Part shown: positions 43,830 to 53,272 of the stretch, in pieces
How positions within the stretch are numbered: position 1 is the stretch's first letter
Layout: each line of letters opens with the position of its first letter
NCBI GenBank assembly: GCA_036675275.1
Contig: JAKFFG010000032.1
Location: 5,891 to 69,890, forward strand
DNA length: 64,000 bases
From: Pollutimonas sp036675275
GTDB lineage: Bacteria; Pseudomonadota; Gammaproteobacteria; Burkholderiales; Burkholderiaceae_B
Direction: 5' to 3'
Translations under genes and position numbers: made by a program
The notes under the pieces: model-generated
The model's database searches: none
Told to the model about the DNA's origin: nothing
Seen by the model: only the letters and a program-made list of their open reading frames with translations

Positions 43830-44723
43830 ATGCCGATCCGATTGCGTCCCTTGTTGCTTGCCGTCTCCTGTGCGCTGCTTGTCGCAGTCGGTGGCTATGT
43901 GGCGCTCGACCGATGGCAGCGAGCGACAATATTTTCAATAGAACTCGGCGACAGCCGATGGTGGCGCGAACCGCCGCCCGGCACGGAAGTCTTCGACATC
44001 GGGCTGGCCGGCAACGATAAGGTCCGGGCCTGGTATCTGGCAAACCCGAATCCTGACGCGCCGGCTGTCCTTTACCTGCATGGCTCCCGCTGGAATCTCA
44101 ACGGCAGCGTGTTCCGTATTGAGCGATGGCGGCAAATGGGGTTTTCGGTGCTGGCCATCGACTATCGAGGCTTCGGCGAATCCAGCCCCTTGCTGCCCTC
44201 CCAGGCAAGTGCGACCGAAGACGCTGTTGCCGCGTTGCACGAACTTGAACGCCGCCAGCCGGACCCTGCGCACCGGTATGTATACGGCCACAGCCTTGGC
44301 GGCGCTGTAGCCATCGCGTTGGCGGCAACGCCTGAACAACCTGAATTCGCAGGACTCATCCTGGAGTCCACCTTCACCAGCATCCAGGACATGATCCCCG
44401 CCACCGGCTATTCGGGCATACCAGGATTGAGCTTGCTGATAACGCAGCCCTTCGATTCCTTAAGCTCGATAAAGCGGGTGCGCAACCCCATTCTTTTTCT
44501 GCACGGCACCAATGACGCGGTGGTGCCACACACCATGAGCGACCTGCTGTTCGGGGCCGCCCAAAGTCGATCCGGTACGGCGCAGCAGCTGGTCAAGATA
44601 CAGGGCGCATCGCATTCGGGTGCCAGCCGCAGCGGCATGCCTTATGAAAAGGCGATAAAAGATTTCGTCAGTCAGGCTCAGCGGGACGCAGACCCTTCAG
44701 CGATATATCAAGCTCGTCATTGA
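43830..44723 (+). CDS. Membrane-anchored alpha/beta hydrolase
   Basis: 297 residues. An N-terminal signal anchor (LLLAVSCALLVAVGGYVALD) is followed by an alpha/beta-hydrolase domain with nucleophile GHSLGG, and an acid/His pair expected in FLHGTNDAVVPH and GASHSG. Relatives include BEM46/ABHD13-like serine hydrolases. It is two bases downstream of creA, and its last 56 bases overlap the convergent LysR gene tail to tail. Confidence 0.88.
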   Translation: MPIRLRPLLLAVSCALLVAVGGYVALDRWQRATIFSIELGDSRWWREPPPGTEVFDIGLAGNDKVRAWYLANPNPDAPAVLYLHGSRWNLNGSVFRIERWRQMGFSVLAIDYRGFGESSPLLPSQASATEDAVAALHELERRQPDPAHRYVYGHSLGGAVAIALAATPEQPEFAGLILESTFTSIQDMIPATGYSGIPGLSLLITQPFDSLSSIKRVRNPILFLHGTNDAVVPHTMSDLLFGAAQSRSGTAQQLVKIQGASHSGASRSGMPYEKAIKDFVSQAQRDADPSAIYQARH

Positions 44724-45585
44724 TCCACTCGCGCAAGGCGCACAAAGGCGGCCAGTCGCGCAGTTCAGGGGGATACACCAGGTAGTAGGCGTAGCCCGTC
44801 TCGTGTTCGATCGAAATAGGCGAAAGTTTTATGAGCCGGCCATCGCGCAAGCCATCGGCGGCCAGGAGCTCACGCGCAAGTGTCAGGCCCAGCCCCTGTT
44901 CGGCGGCCTGCAGCATCAGTCCCATGTCATTGAACTCGGCCACCGGCGTCACCTGCGCTTGCAGACCGGCCGCAGCAAACCACCTGCGCCACGTTTCGCG
45001 GTCGCCCAACAGCGGCTCGCTCAATAACGCGGCGGGCGGCTGTCCTACCAGGCGAAGCGCATCTACGGCGCAGCCCAGTACGAACAAGGGCATTGGAGCG
45101 TTGAACAGGCGTTCGGATGCCAGCCCGGGCCATACGCCCTTACCCTGGCGTATGGCGGCGTGAAAGCCCTCGCGCTGCAAATCGATAATTTGCAGCGACG
45201 CGTCGATTTCCAGTGCAAGATCCGGCCACGATTCGCGCCACCGGCCCATGCGCGGCAGTAGCCAGCGCTGAGCGAATGAAGGAACTACGGACAACCGCAA
45301 GCGCTGCTCGATACTGCAGGCCGCGGCGGCGGCTGCATGAACACCTTCGTCCAGCTGCCCAAGCGCAAGCTGAACGCTGCGCAACAACGCTGTGCCTGCC
45401 GCATTCAGGATGACGCGCCGCCCCCGGCGCTCGAACAGGGCAAAGCCAATTTGCTGCTCCAGCACGCGGATCTGCTGGCTTACTGCGCTGTGCGTAAGGT
45501 GCAGGACATCGGCCGCTGCGCGCAGATTCTGCAATTCGGCGACACATCGAAAAGCCGGAAGCGTATTTAACGGTATGCGTGGCAT
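44668..45585 (-). CDS. LysR-family regulator, GcvA-like
   Basis: 305 residues. The N-terminal HTH (LPAFRCVAELQNLRAAADVL, HSAVSQQIRVLEQQIGFALF) and PNLNTLPAFRC-type start place it in the GcvA/AmpR-like group. It overlaps the alpha/beta hydrolase gene tail to tail. The divergent neighbour is the small DUF1127-like gene. Confidence 0.87.
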   Translation of the reverse strand: MPRIPLNTLPAFRCVAELQNLRAAADVLHLTHSAVSQQIRVLEQQIGFALFERRGRRVILNAAGTALLRSVQLALGQLDEGVHAAAAAACSIEQRLRLSVVPSFAQRWLLPRMGRWRESWPDLALEIDASLQIIDLQREGFHAAIRQGKGVWPGLASERLFNAPMPLFVLGCAVDALRLVGQPPAALLSEPLLGDRETWRRWFAAAGLQAQVTPVAEFNDMGLMLQAAEQGLGLTLARELLAADGLRDGRLIKLSPISIEHETGYAYYLVYPPELRDWPPLCALREWINDELDISLKGLRPAEPD

Positions 45586-45684
45586 CTGGTAAGAATATCC
45601 GACCAGGGTGGGTAAAACAAGTCGATTCCCTCAGAGGGGCCTGTGCATTTAAGCTTACCGATACATGTTCTTTCGGAGAAATTC

Positions 45685-45987
45685 ATGACTACGCCGTGCC
45701 TTGATGCAGCGCCTCGCGTCGCATCCCGCCCTGCATCCACACTTATCCCGACGGCGATCCAACAGTGGCGCCGCGCTCTCGCCATATTGGCGCCGCCAAG
45801 GCCGCATCCGGCCAACGAAAATGCATGGCAACATGCGCTGCCCGAGTTGCTGGATATGGACTCACATATATTGAAGGACATTGGCGCGCCGGCGTGGGTG
45901 ATGGCCCAGGCGCAGCAACACCGGCTGTCCCAATCCAGGCGCCGGCAGGCAGTCCTGCACCTGAACTGCCCGCGGCACGAGCCTTAG
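45685..45987 (+). CDS. Small DUF1127-like protein
   Basis: 100 residues. The C-terminal half LLDMDSHILKDIGAPAWVMA resembles the DUF1127/YjiS core (L.D..L.DIG..). The N-terminal half is Ala/Pro-rich and not conserved. The 45685 start has CGGAGAAATTC upstream. Its function is unknown; homologues in related bacteria are small RNA- or stress-associated proteins, but nothing here shows that. Confidence 0.65.
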   Translation: MTTPCLDAAPRVASRPASTLIPTAIQQWRRALAILAPPRPHPANENAWQHALPELLDMDSHILKDIGAPAWVMAQAQQHRLSQSRRRQAVLHLNCPRHEP

Positions 45988-47084
45988 CGTATTGCGATAT
46001 GTTCGGCCAGTTGCCACGGCATGGGAGTGCCTAGCGTGGCGCATGCCGTGATTGCATCGACAGCAGGGTTGATGTCGATGTTCCGGGCGGCAAGCCACGC
46101 GTCGTCGTAGTAAGTCTGGAGGTAGCGCTCTCCGCCGTCGCACAGTATCGTGACTATCGAGGCTTTCTCGCCGGCGGCATGCATCTCGCGCGCCAAATAC
46201 AAGGATGCCATGAAGTTGGTGCCCGTCGAGCCGCCGCAACGCCGGCCCAGGCTGCGCTCAAGATAACGCAAGGCCGCCAGCGAGGTAATATCGGGTACCT
46301 TGATCATGCGGTCGACTACGCTGGGGATGAACGATTTTTCCACCCGCGGCCGGCCTATGCCTTCAATAAGAGAACCGGCTTCGAGCTCCAGCGTACTGTC
46401 GCCTTCAGCATAGGAATCGAAGAATACGGAATTTTCCGGGTCGGCGACGCATACACGGCTATTGAAGCCCTGATATCTGATGTAGCGGCCTATGGTTGCC
46501 GTCGTGCCGCCAGTACCGCAACTGCATACCACCCACGCCGGAACAGGATGCGGTTCCTGGCTCATCTGATTGAAGATGGACTCTGCAATATTGTTATTGC
46601 TGCGCCAATCGGTCGCGCGCTCGGCATAAGTGAACTGGTCCATGTAGTGACCGCCCAGTTCCCGCGCCAGCCGTTCTGATTCGCCATAAATTTCGCGCCC
46701 CGAATTCACCAGGTGACACCGCCCGCCATAAAACTCGATGGCGGCGATTTTTTCCTGCGACGTGCTCCTGGGTATGACGGCGATAAAGGGCAGACCGATA
46801 AGCCGGGCGAAATAGGCTTCCGAGACGGCCGTGGAACCGGACGATGCCTCGATAACGGTGCTGTGCTGGTTCAGCCACCCATTGCACAAGGCATACAGAA
46901 AAAGTGAGCGCGCCAGCCTGTGCTTCAGGCTGCCCGTGGGATGGCTGGACTCGTCCTTGAAGTAAAGTTCGACGCCGGGGAAAGCGGGCAAGTCCACGGG
47001 AATGAGGTGTGTGTCTGCGGATCGGTTGAAATCGGCTTCGATCTTGCGTACCGCTTGCTGCTCCCACGCCCTGCTGCTCGTCAT
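45984..47084 (-). CDS. PLP-dependent cysteine synthase/desulfhydrase family protein
   Basis: 366 residues, fold-II PLP family. The PLP lysine lies in SSHPTGSLKHRLARSLFLYA and the phosphate loop in SCGTGGTTATIGRY. Divergent from CysK/CysM, it resembles Cds1-type L-cysteine desulfhydrases that release sulfide and pyruvate from cysteine. It is 57 bases downstream of the amino acid ABC ATPase on the same strand, so import and breakdown of one substrate is plausible. AAGGG lies before the ATG. Confidence 0.82.
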   Translation of the reverse strand: MTSSRAWEQQAVRKIEADFNRSADTHLIPVDLPAFPGVELYFKDESSHPTGSLKHRLARSLFLYALCNGWLNQHSTVIEASSGSTAVSEAYFARLIGLPFIAVIPRSTSQEKIAAIEFYGGRCHLVNSGREIYGESERLARELGGHYMDQFTYAERATDWRSNNNIAESIFNQMSQEPHPVPAWVVCSCGTGGTTATIGRYIRYQGFNSRVCVADPENSVFFDSYAEGDSTLELEAGSLIEGIGRPRVEKSFIPSVVDRMIKVPDITSLAALRYLERSLGRRCGGSTGTNFMASLYLAREMHAAGEKASIVTILCDGGERYLQTYYDDAWLAARNIDINPAVDAITACATLGTPMPWQLAEHIAIR

Positions 47085-47141
47085 AGTGTGCCCTTGGCTC
47101 CCTGCCAGAAAAATATGCCGTATGAAATACCGTCGACGCCG

Positions 47142-47915
47142 TTATAGCGTGGACTCTTCGCCTTTCAGGACAGCCTGCAGGAAGGTGCGCGTGCGCTCTT
47201 CCCTGGGCCGTTTGAAAATGACCTCCGGCACGTCGGCCTCGATGATACACCCTGCGTCCATCACCACCACCATGTCGGCCATTTCCTTGGCAAAGCCCAT
47301 TTCGTGGGTAACCACCATCATGGTCATGCCCTCTTTGGCCAGAAGTTTCATGACGGCCAGCACTTCGCCGACCAGTTCAGGGTCGAGCGCCGACGTGGGT
47401 TCATCGAACAGCATGACCTTGGGCTCCATTGCCAGCGCACGGGCAATGGCCACCCGTTGCTTCTGGCCGCCGGACAAGCTGGCCGGCATCGCCTGTGCCT
47501 TTTCCACCAGGCCGACCTTTGCCAGCAAATCCATGGACAAGGACTCCGCCTGCGCCGCACTCATGCCGCGCAGTGTCTTGGGTCCGATAGCCACGTTTTC
47601 CAGGACAGTCAGATGGGGGAAAAGATTGAAGGACTGAAAGACCATGCCTACCTGGGTGCGCAGCCGGTTAAGGTCTCTCTCGGGAAGGATGACGCCGTTT
47701 TCAATCAGGCGCTGGCCGCATATATCGATGGCGCCCTGCTGGGCCAGTTCCAGGCCATTGCAGCAGCGCAGCAATGTGCTCTTTCCCGACCCGCTGGGCC
47801 CGATCACGACAACCACCTGGGAAAGGTCGACCTCAAGGTCTATGCCCTTCAGGACCTGGTTGCTGCCGAAGGACTTGTGCAATTGGGTGATCTTGATCAT
47901 GGCGGGATTGGTCAT
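47142..47915 (-). CDS. Polar amino acid ABC transporter ATPase
   Basis: 257 residues, GlnQ/HisP/TcyN type. Walker A GPSGSGKST, signature LSGGQKQRVAIARAL, Walker B VMLFDEPTSALDPE. Its start overlaps the permease stop by four bases. It energises uptake by the adjacent permease and binding protein. Confidence 0.92.
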   Translation of the reverse strand: MTNPAMIKITQLHKSFGSNQVLKGIDLEVDLSQVVVVIGPSGSGKSTLLRCCNGLELAQQGAIDICGQRLIENGVILPERDLNRLRTQVGMVFQSFNLFPHLTVLENVAIGPKTLRGMSAAQAESLSMDLLAKVGLVEKAQAMPASLSGGQKQRVAIARALAMEPKVMLFDEPTSALDPELVGEVLAVMKLLAKEGMTMMVVTHEMGFAKEMADMVVVMDAGCIIEADVPEVIFKRPREERTRTFLQAVLKGEESTL

Positions 47916-48580
47916 TGCACCATTCCTCCTGCTTTCAAACGTAGCTCGATTCGGCGCAGCACGACAGTCGTAAACGTCGTCATGAGCCAGTAGATGGCCG
48001 CAATGACCAGGTAAATTTCCAGGGAACGATAGGAGACGCTGATGATTTTCTGCCCCTCGTGCATCAGATCATGAATGGTCAGCAAAGATACCAGCGCGGA
48101 ATTCTTGATCAGGGAAATGAACTCATTGCCCAGCGGCGGAATCATACGGACGAAGGCTTGCGGCAGGATGATCTTGAACATGGCCTGGGTCTGCGACATG
48201 CCCAGCGATCTGGCCGCTTCCATCTGCCCGCGGTCTATCGACTGGATGGCGCCCCGCACGATTTCCGATACGTAGGATGCCGAGTACATGCCCAGCCCCA
48301 GCACCCCGCATGCGAAGGCCGGCAGCAGAATGCCGAAGCGCGGCAAACCGAAAAACCAGATGAACAGTTGAACCAGCAATGGCGTGCCGCGAAAGCAGGA
48401 CAGGTAAACTGTACAGAAACCATACAGGACCTTGCGCTGGGGATACAGGCGGCCTATGCCTATGAGCAGCCCAAGGATGCACGATAGAACCAGCGCACAG
48501 ACCGTCACTTCGACAGTTACGGACGCCCCGCTCAGCAGCGCCCTCCAGTCAGCAACTGCCGGAGTGAAATCGAAGTTCAT
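47912..48580 (-). CDS. Polar amino acid ABC transporter permease
   Basis: 222 residues and five hydrophobic segments of the HisMQ family. The EAA loop is EAARSLGMSQTQAMFKIILP. Overlaps at both ends (four bases each) tie it to the binding protein and ATPase genes. One permease probably forms a homodimer, as no second permease is present. Confidence 0.92.
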   Translation of the reverse strand: MNFDFTPAVADWRALLSGASVTVEVTVCALVLSCILGLLIGIGRLYPQRKVLYGFCTVYLSCFRGTPLLVQLFIWFFGLPRFGILLPAFACGVLGLGMYSASYVSEIVRGAIQSIDRGQMEAARSLGMSQTQAMFKIILPQAFVRMIPPLGNEFISLIKNSALVSLLTIHDLMHEGQKIISVSYRSLEIYLVIAAIYWLMTTFTTVVLRRIELRLKAGGMVQ

Positions 48581-49323
48581 TTCGCCGCGCCTTCAAACCA
48601 TTTGTCGACTATTTTCTGATAGGTTCCATTCGCCTTCAGACGCTGCAATGCCGCGTTGAACGCCTTGGTAAGCTCGGGCTGTTCCTTGCTTACGGCGATC
48701 CCGTATTCCTCGGTGGTGATTTGCTCGTCGAGCACGACCAGATCGGGATGGACCTGGGCGTACAGCTTGGCAGCCGGCTTGCCGGTAACCGCCGCGTCAG
48801 AACGTCCGATCCCGACCAGGTTGAACATTTCTTCGTTCTTTTCCACCTCGACACGCTGTACTTTGGGATAGTTGTCCTGCAGGAATTTGACCGATTTGGT
48901 GCCCACCTGCACCGACACTTTCTTGCCGTCCAGATCTTTCAGCGAATTGATGGGCCCATCCTTCTTGGTCAAGACGACCAGGCCGCCCGCATAATACGAA
49001 TCGGTGAAGTCAACGACTTTTCTACGGTCCTCGGTAATGTAGATGGCCGATACGGCGGCATCGGCACGGCCCGAAAGTACCGCCGGAATCAGGCCCTTGA
49101 AGTCGATGTCGGTCCATTCCAGTTTCTTGCCCATTTCCTTGACCAGGGCTTCGGTGAGCTCAATGTCAAAGCCGGTACGCTTGCCGTCCTTGGTGAATTC
49201 CATAGGCGGAAAAGTCGGGTCCGTGACGATACGGACCGTATCCGACGCGGCATGGCTGATGGCTGCAAAACTGCTCAATGAAGCCACAAGCAATGTGGCC
49301 AGTAATTTTCTGCTCGATGTCAT
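48577..49323 (-). CDS. Polar amino acid-binding periplasmic protein
   Basis: 248 residues, solute-binding family 3. A signal peptide ends near SHAASDTVRI; the mature protein has FPPMEFTKDGKRTGFDIELT and GRADAAVSAIYITEDRRKVV, the ligand-binding Arg. Cystine is suggested by the PLP enzyme downstream, but arginine, glutamine or other ligands cannot be excluded. Confidence 0.9.
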   Translation of the reverse strand: MTSSRKLLATLLVASLSSFAAISHAASDTVRIVTDPTFPPMEFTKDGKRTGFDIELTEALVKEMGKKLEWTDIDFKGLIPAVLSGRADAAVSAIYITEDRRKVVDFTDSYYAGGLVVLTKKDGPINSLKDLDGKKVSVQVGTKSVKFLQDNYPKVQRVEVEKNEEMFNLVGIGRSDAAVTGKPAAKLYAQVHPDLVVLDEQITTEEYGIAVSKEQPELTKAFNAALQRLKANGTYQKIVDKWFEGAAK

Positions 49324-49349
49324 GACAACTCCCTATTCACTGCGAAGGG

Positions 49350-50099
49350 TTAGAGGCTTTGCAGCCTTGTGGAAATACGAGATGCAACCTGCATCGTCAT
49401 ATCGGTAAGTGATTGCTTGCGCTGGCTGATGCGCGTATTGGGAACCATCAGCGTTATGACCGCCGCCGCCTGGGCGGTTTGCTGGAATATGGGGGCACTG
49501 ATGCCCCATACGCCGACATCCACTTCGCTGTCAGAGCATGCATAGCCCTGCGCCTGTATGGAAAGCAGATGCGCAGCCAATTCGGAGCGCTCTTCGGATG
49601 TAATTACCCTTTCCTGCTGCAGCCGCCTGAGGGCCGCCGCCTGCTTCTCGCGCGGCATGAAAGCCAGCAAGGCCTTGGCCGAAGCGCCCTTGCATAGCGG
49701 CAGGCCGCGTCCCTTCACGAAAGAACAGCGCAAGGGCTGGTGGCTCTCGATCATGTCGACGCAAACAGCCTGGTTATTGGCGGCCACCAACAGGCCTATG
49801 GACTCGCCGCTGCTCCTGGACAGTTGCTCGAGATCTTTATGGGCTTCCTGCACAAGATAGGAAGACTGGTCGAAACCCCAGGCCAACGGCAAACACATGG
49901 GCCCCGGGGCATAACCGTTATTGCCATCGACAACAAACCCCCAGCGCTTCAACAGGGACAATTGCCGATACAAGGTGCTTTTGGCCAGCCCGGTTTCCAT
50001 GACGAGTTCGCTCATCGAAACGGAGCGCTCCAGCCTGGCCAGTGTGGCGAGTACAAAAAGGACTCGTTCGGCACCGCCTTTAGTGACTTGTTCTTGCAT
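49350..50099 (-). CDS. IclR-family regulator
   Basis: 249 residues from MQEQVTKGGAERVLF. The IclR winged HTH (SVSMSELVMETGLAKSTLYR) is followed by the effector domain (GESIGLLVAANNQAVCVDMI). The start at 50099 is chosen because upstream residues of the longer ORF are not family-like. It is 26 bases upstream of the binding-protein gene on the same strand and may be the first gene of that operon, and it is divergent from the AMP-ligase fragment. Confidence 0.85.
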   Translation of the reverse strand: MQEQVTKGGAERVLFVLATLARLERSVSMSELVMETGLAKSTLYRQLSLLKRWGFVVDGNNGYAPGPMCLPLAWGFDQSSYLVQEAHKDLEQLSRSSGESIGLLVAANNQAVCVDMIESHQPLRCSFVKGRGLPLCKGASAKALLAFMPREKQAAALRRLQQERVITSEERSELAAHLLSIQAQGYACSDSEVDVGVWGISAPIFQQTAQAAAVITLMVPNTRISQRKQSLTDMTMQVASRISTRLQSL

Positions 50100-50288
50100 G
50101 TAGCTCAGACGTTCGATATTGCGGGCTGCGGCCCAGGATATCGAAGAGAATATAGAAATTTTCCCGGGAAACGATAAATCGATTCCCAAAAATTGAGAAT
50201 TAAAGGGCAAACCCTTAGAAATTCGTCAGGATTCCGCGGCCGTTGCTATCTATACTCGGCGCATATTATCTTTTCAAAGGCCGACGGC

Positions 50289-50714
50289 ATGCAGCTCTCA
50301 CTGGAATTCCTGGAAAATATGGCACTACGCCATGGCGACGAAGTGGCCATCGAAGATGCAAGCACGCAAGTCAGTTACTCGGAACTCATCACGGCAGTCA
50401 ACGCACTGGCGGTCGCGCTGCAGTCCAAGGATCCCGTGCCCGGGTCGCGGGTCGGCCTTTGCGCCGCGAACTCGATGGAATATATCGTGAGCATGCTCGC
50501 TATATTGGCGGCAGGAAAGGTTCTGGTCCCCATGAACTGCCATGGCACCTCTGAGCAGATGCTTCAGATTCTCATGGACACTCACCCGAGCACCGTGATT
50601 GTCGACGACCTGGGGGACGCGCTGGTCAAAAGCGAAGACGAACTGAAGATTCCCTTTTCGCAATTTCCCGGGCTGGTACAGACCTACCGGGACCAGAAAC
50701 CGTCGACTACATAG
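50289..50714 (+). CDS. N-terminal fragment of an AMP-dependent ligase
   Basis: 141 residues. The first 120 resemble the N-terminal domain of ANL synthetases (SYSELITAVNALAVALQSK; VGLCAANSMEYIVSML; AAGKVLVPMNCHGTSEQML) but stop before the TSGTTG ATP loop; family members have about 500 residues. The 24-residue tail after the domain is not family-like. Its stop overlaps the convergent betT end by eight bases. It is either a broken gene or a short domain protein. Confidence 0.6.
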   Translation: MQLSLEFLENMALRHGDEVAIEDASTQVSYSELITAVNALAVALQSKDPVPGSRVGLCAANSMEYIVSMLAILAAGKVLVPMNCHGTSEQMLQILMDTHPSTVIVDDLGDALVKSEDELKIPFSQFPGLVQTYRDQKPSTT

Positions 50715-52686
50715 TCGTCCCGGGGTCGAGCGAATAAAGATAATGGCGGAAGCGGTCGTAGTGGTTGATGATATCGGCCACTACCTGATCGGTATGGTAT
50801 CCGTAGATATCGTAGCCCCGCCCCCCCTTGTTCAGGAACACTTCGGTGCGATAGAAGCGCCTTATTTCGCCGTCTCTGCGCGCGGCGTCGGTCAGCGCGA
50901 ATGCCGGAATAGGCTGGCCGACCATGCGGACGGCATAGGAAAAGTCCTGAACCTCGTCGGCATGGCGGATCAGCAACTGCATGCCATCGTCCAGACGCAC
51001 GGCGTCTGCATCGATATGGCGCTTCTTCAATTCCGAGGCAACCGTCTCGAACGCTTCGGCGACGGTCTTGTCTATGAATCCACTAGCCTGCGCTTTCGTC
51101 GGGTGGCTCACAATGCTGGCCAGGCGCTGCCGCAAGGACAATCCGCCCTGGCCGCTGACCAGCGGTGCAATGGGCAAGTTTCGGCTGGCCTGGATGGAAA
51201 CCTCATCACGCAGGCCCTTGAGTATGCCATAGCACATCAGCAACATCACGACACATAGCGGCAGTGCCGCAATGACCGCGACGGCCTGTACCGCTTCCAG
51301 CCCGCCGGCCACCAGCAGGCCCGCGGCCACACCACCGCAAGTCAGTGCCCAGAATATCCGTAGCCATAGCGCCGGCTCTTCGTCGCCCTTGGAGGTGATC
51401 ATGGCGATGACCAGCGCCCCCGCATCTGATGCCGTCACGAAGTAGACGGCGACCAACAGGCCGGTGACCCATGCCAGGAAAGTGGACCACGGCAGATAAT
51501 CAAATACGGTGAACAAGGCGATAGGAAGGTTGGCCGCGACTGTTTCCGATATTTTTCCGCTGGCCACATTCAGATCCAGCCATATCGCCAGATTGCCGAA
51601 AATCGTGAACCACACAAAACTGAAACCGGCAGGCGCGAACAGCACGCCAAGCAGAAATTGGCGTATGGTGCGGCCACGCGATATCCGCGCGATGAACATG
51701 CCCACGAACGGCGACCATGAAATCCACCAGCCCCAATAAAACAGCGTCCAGTCGCCTACCCAGTCGGTGGGATTGTAGGCATAGGTGTGAAAGGTGCGTG
51801 CGACGAATGCGTGAATATACAGCCCGAGGTTCTCGACAAAGACGCGCAAGAGATACGTTGTGGGTCCCAGCGCAACAATTAGCAACATCAGCAGCGCCGA
51901 GACTATCAGTATCGACTCGCTCAAGCGCCTGATACCGTTATCCAGTCCCGTAGCGACCGTGAACGTGGCGAGCAAGGTGACAATGCCGATGAGCAGCAGC
52001 TGTACGGTCAGGCTTTGTGGCAGGTCGAAAAGGTAGTTCATGCTGGCGTTCAATTGCGACACGCCCAGCCCGAGCGATGTCGCCAGCCCCGCCAGGGTAC
52101 CCACTACACCGAAGATATCGATAAAGTCGCCTATCGGCCCGTTAATGCGGTCGCCGATAAGGGGATGGAAGGCCGAACGCAGGGCCAGCGGCAGCCCGCG
52201 CCGGTAGCCGAAATAAGCCAGCGCAAGCCCCAGCACCGCATAAATGGCCCAGGCGTGCACGCCCCAGTGAAAGAATGTGATCTCCATGGCGTCGGCGGCT
52301 GCCTGCGCCGATCGCGGCGCCGCATCCGGAGGATGCGCGAAGTGCATTATCGGTTCTGCGACTCCATAGAACACTATCCCTATACCCATACCCGCGCTGA
52401 ACAACATGGCCACCCACGTGCCGTATTTGTAGTCGGGCACAGAATCGTCCGGACCGAGCTTGACCTTGCCAAGCTGGCTCATGGCCAGCCCCAGCAAAAA
52501 GATGACAAAAATGCCGACCGACAGCATATAGAACCAGCCGACCTCTTGAATAATCCACTTGTTGACGCCTTCGAACAGCGTGGCCGATGCCGCGGGCTCC
52601 AGCATGGCGAAACCGATCAACCCCAGAGCGATAACGGCTGATCCGATGAACGTCACGGGTGCAACACCACTAATGTCAATGCGCAA
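50707..52686 (-). CDS. betT: BetT-type choline/betaine (BCCT) transporter
   Basis: 659 residues. Twelve membrane segments with the BCCT signature FYWGWWISWSPFVGMFIARI, followed by a cytoplasmic C-terminal domain of about 150 residues as in E. coli BetT, which senses osmolarity. It takes up choline for osmoprotection. The start is taken as a TTG at 52686 with AGGAG six bases before it; the ORF could extend to a GTG at 52737, but that adds an unusual N-terminus. Confidence 0.88.
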   Translation of the reverse strand: MRIDISGVAPVTFIGSAVIALGLIGFAMLEPAASATLFEGVNKWIIQEVGWFYMLSVGIFVIFLLGLAMSQLGKVKLGPDDSVPDYKYGTWVAMLFSAGMGIGIVFYGVAEPIMHFAHPPDAAPRSAQAAADAMEITFFHWGVHAWAIYAVLGLALAYFGYRRGLPLALRSAFHPLIGDRINGPIGDFIDIFGVVGTLAGLATSLGLGVSQLNASMNYLFDLPQSLTVQLLLIGIVTLLATFTVATGLDNGIRRLSESILIVSALLMLLIVALGPTTYLLRVFVENLGLYIHAFVARTFHTYAYNPTDWVGDWTLFYWGWWISWSPFVGMFIARISRGRTIRQFLLGVLFAPAGFSFVWFTIFGNLAIWLDLNVASGKISETVAANLPIALFTVFDYLPWSTFLAWVTGLLVAVYFVTASDAGALVIAMITSKGDEEPALWLRIFWALTCGGVAAGLLVAGGLEAVQAVAVIAALPLCVVMLLMCYGILKGLRDEVSIQASRNLPIAPLVSGQGGLSLRQRLASIVSHPTKAQASGFIDKTVAEAFETVASELKKRHIDADAVRLDDGMQLLIRHADEVQDFSYAVRMVGQPIPAFALTDAARRDGEIRRFYRTEVFLNKGGRGYDIYGYHTDQVVADIINHYDRFRHYLYSLDPGTTM

Positions 52687-52824
52687 GATACACTCCTGAT
52701 CGTTCCCGCTCGTTGCGGCAGGCTGCCGACCGCTCAATCAGCATAATCAATGCCCAGCCGCATCCGCCTCCTATAATGGCGCAAAACACTACCGCAACCA
52801 TTCTAAATACCACGGGATCCGAAC

Positions 52825-53235
52825 ATGTCTACTGCCACCCAAGAAGACCTTGCCAAGCTCATACTGCGACTCACCATAGGCATGCTCATGCTGCTGCACG
52901 GCATTGCCAAACTGATCCATGGTGTGGGCCCTATCGAAGGCATGATGGTGGCGCGCAGCCTGCCGGCCTTCTTCGCCTGGGCGGTCTATATTGGCGAAGT
53001 GATTGCCCCGCTATTGCTGATATTCGGTCTGTACACTCGTCTTGGAGCCCTATTGATAGCGGCAAACATGGTGGTGGCCATCGCCCTGGCGCATAGCGGC
53101 CAGTTGATGCAGCTTGGTGGAACCGGCGGCTGGCGACTCGAGCTGCAAGGGCTCTTCTTGTTCGGCAGCATCGCGGTTGCCATGCTGGGCGCCGGACGTT
53201 TCAGCGTCGGGGGCCGGGGCGGAAGCTGGAACTAG
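52825..53235 (+). CDS. DoxX family membrane protein
   Basis: 136 residues and four hydrophobic segments. The DoxX signature is LILRLTIGMLMLLHGIAKLI, with SLPAFFAWAVYIGEVIAPLL next. DoxX-like proteins are associated with quinone/thiol redox chemistry, but the function here is unknown. The rssA start follows within about 40 bases. Confidence 0.87.
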   Translation: MSTATQEDLAKLILRLTIGMLMLLHGIAKLIHGVGPIEGMMVARSLPAFFAWAVYIGEVIAPLLLIFGLYTRLGALLIAANMVVAIALAHSGQLMQLGGTGGWRLELQGLFLFGSIAVAMLGAGRFSVGGRGGSWN

Positions 53236-53272
53236 CTCTCCAACGCCTTCGCCCATTGCCAGCCTGGCAGAT

